Source: Thalassotalea loyana
Lineage (GTDB): Bacteria > Pseudomonadota > Gammaproteobacteria > Enterobacterales > Alteromonadaceae
NCBI RefSeq assembly: GCF_030161435.1
Contig: NZ_BSSV01000003.1
Location: forward strand, 248,001-312,000
Reading direction: 5' to 3'
DNA: 64,000 nucleotides
Position numbers and translations under genes: made by a program. A model generated the notes under the pieces. That model was not told where the DNA came from. It saw only the letters and a list, made by a program, of their open reading frames with translations, and ran no database searches. Below, in pieces: positions 63,625-64,000 of this stretch; position 1 is the first letter of the stretch, and each line of letters begins with the position of its first letter.

Positions 63625-64000
63625 ATGTCATTTATTCACAAAAGCGTTTGGGTTCAATTTTTAATTACTCTATTCATCGGTTATCACTTCGGAACGAGTT
63701 TTTACTATCTGTTCGAAACGGGACAGCTCACTGATGAGGGGTATACCGAATTATTAATATTCACAGCATTTCAACTCGTCGTATTGAACATAGCTGTCCA
63801 TACAATCGTCGCTATTTTCAGTAATAAGGCAGAGTTGGAACTTGAAAAAGACGAAAGGGATGAGCTTATCAACCTAAAAGGCGCTAACGTCGCATACAAC
63901 ACATTAAGCACCTGGGTTGTCATACTCCTAGTGCAGCTTTGGTTAACGACACTACCAAATGCACGATTTTTCTTCGAAACGTTAAGTGGCGAATACAATA
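63625..64000 (+). CDS. membrane protein, cut by the right window edge (DUF2178-like)
   Basis: 125 residues are present and open at the edge. GGAAGAAGTT lies directly before the ATG. Helices are about 9-27, 47-66 and 93-113, with a polar DERDELINLKGANVAYN stretch between the second and third. That DERD pattern recalls DUF2178 and similar small membrane proteins that are normally followed by an HTH regulator gene. The function is unknown; the inverted repeat upstream fits such an operon. Confidence 0.6.
   Translation, partial: MSFIHKSVWVQFLITLFIGYHFGTSFYYLFETGQLTDEGYTELLIFTAFQLVVLNIAVHTIVAIFSNKAELELEKDERDELINLKGANVAYNTLSTWVVILLVQLWLTTLPNARFFFETLSGEYN

Overview
The window reads as chromosomal DNA of a low-GC marine gammaproteobacterium of the Alteromonadales. 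A Colwelliaceae-type genome (Thalassotalea/Colwellia) is my best guess. This is inferred from gene content: a CrbS/CrbR-type acetate switch, DUF3549/DUF3301 genes beside truC, a PEP-CTERM protein, sulfatases, a multiheme cytochrome and several c-di-GMP enzymes. No rRNA, tRNA, CRISPR array or intact insertion sequence was seen.

Layout. 0.2-4.5 kb: a periplasmic arylsulfatase and an octaheme cytochrome c with HEAT/TPR repeats. 4.7-9.7 kb: a long RluA-family pseudouridine synthase, a small protein resembling archaeal CTP-dependent riboflavin kinase, a purine phosphoribosyltransferase, and a two-gene lipoprotein operon (transglutaminase-like/TPR and M28 peptidase). 9.8-11.4 kb: a diguanylate cyclase. 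11.6-27.3 kb: an acetate-use region with porin, acs, a DEDDh exonuclease, a CBS/DUF294 protein, a two-subunit Na+/solute symporter (DUF4212 plus SSS), a small membrane protein, a symporter-fused hybrid kinase (CrbS-like), a GGDEF-EAL protein and a LuxR-type regulator (CrbR-like). A dyad, TTAGAC-N4-GTCTAA, lies upstream of acs (twice) and crbR (once), with a weak copy before the symporter. It is proposed as the CrbR operator.

27.4-30.1 kb: a GFA-family protein, an aspartyl-protease/PDZ lipoprotein, and a DUF2975/HTH pair whose membrane gene carries an in-frame TGA. 30.1-41.1 kb is core genome: rpsB-tsf (leftward) opposite a DsbA-like gene, map, glnD and dapD, then truC, DUF3549, DUF3301 and a DUF805-like protein. 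41.4-50.9 kb: a PEP-CTERM protein with a sigma-54-like promoter, a VC2487-type glycosyltransferase with a PAP2 phosphatase, a CNNM/CBS protein, a DUF3429-DCC-SDR operon, a flavin reductase, and a DUF3081-CIA30-Trp-rich operon.

50.9-64 kb is more accessory: a CadC-like membrane regulator, an SGNH hydrolase lipoprotein, a sulfatase-YHYH fusion lipoprotein, a 7TMR-DISM/GGDEF/EAL protein flanked by a duplicated piece of yjbR, yjbR itself, rsuA, a large secreted protein probably acting on polysaccharide, and a membrane protein cut by the right edge.

The strongest leads are the acetate-switch operator, the RibK-like protein, the yjbR-fragment direct repeats around the EAL gene, the sulfatase-YHYH fusion, the sigma-54-like PEP-CTERM promoter, and two genes with damaged 5' parts (DUF2975 and the 50.5 kb gene). 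All family names come from reading the sequences; no database search was run.
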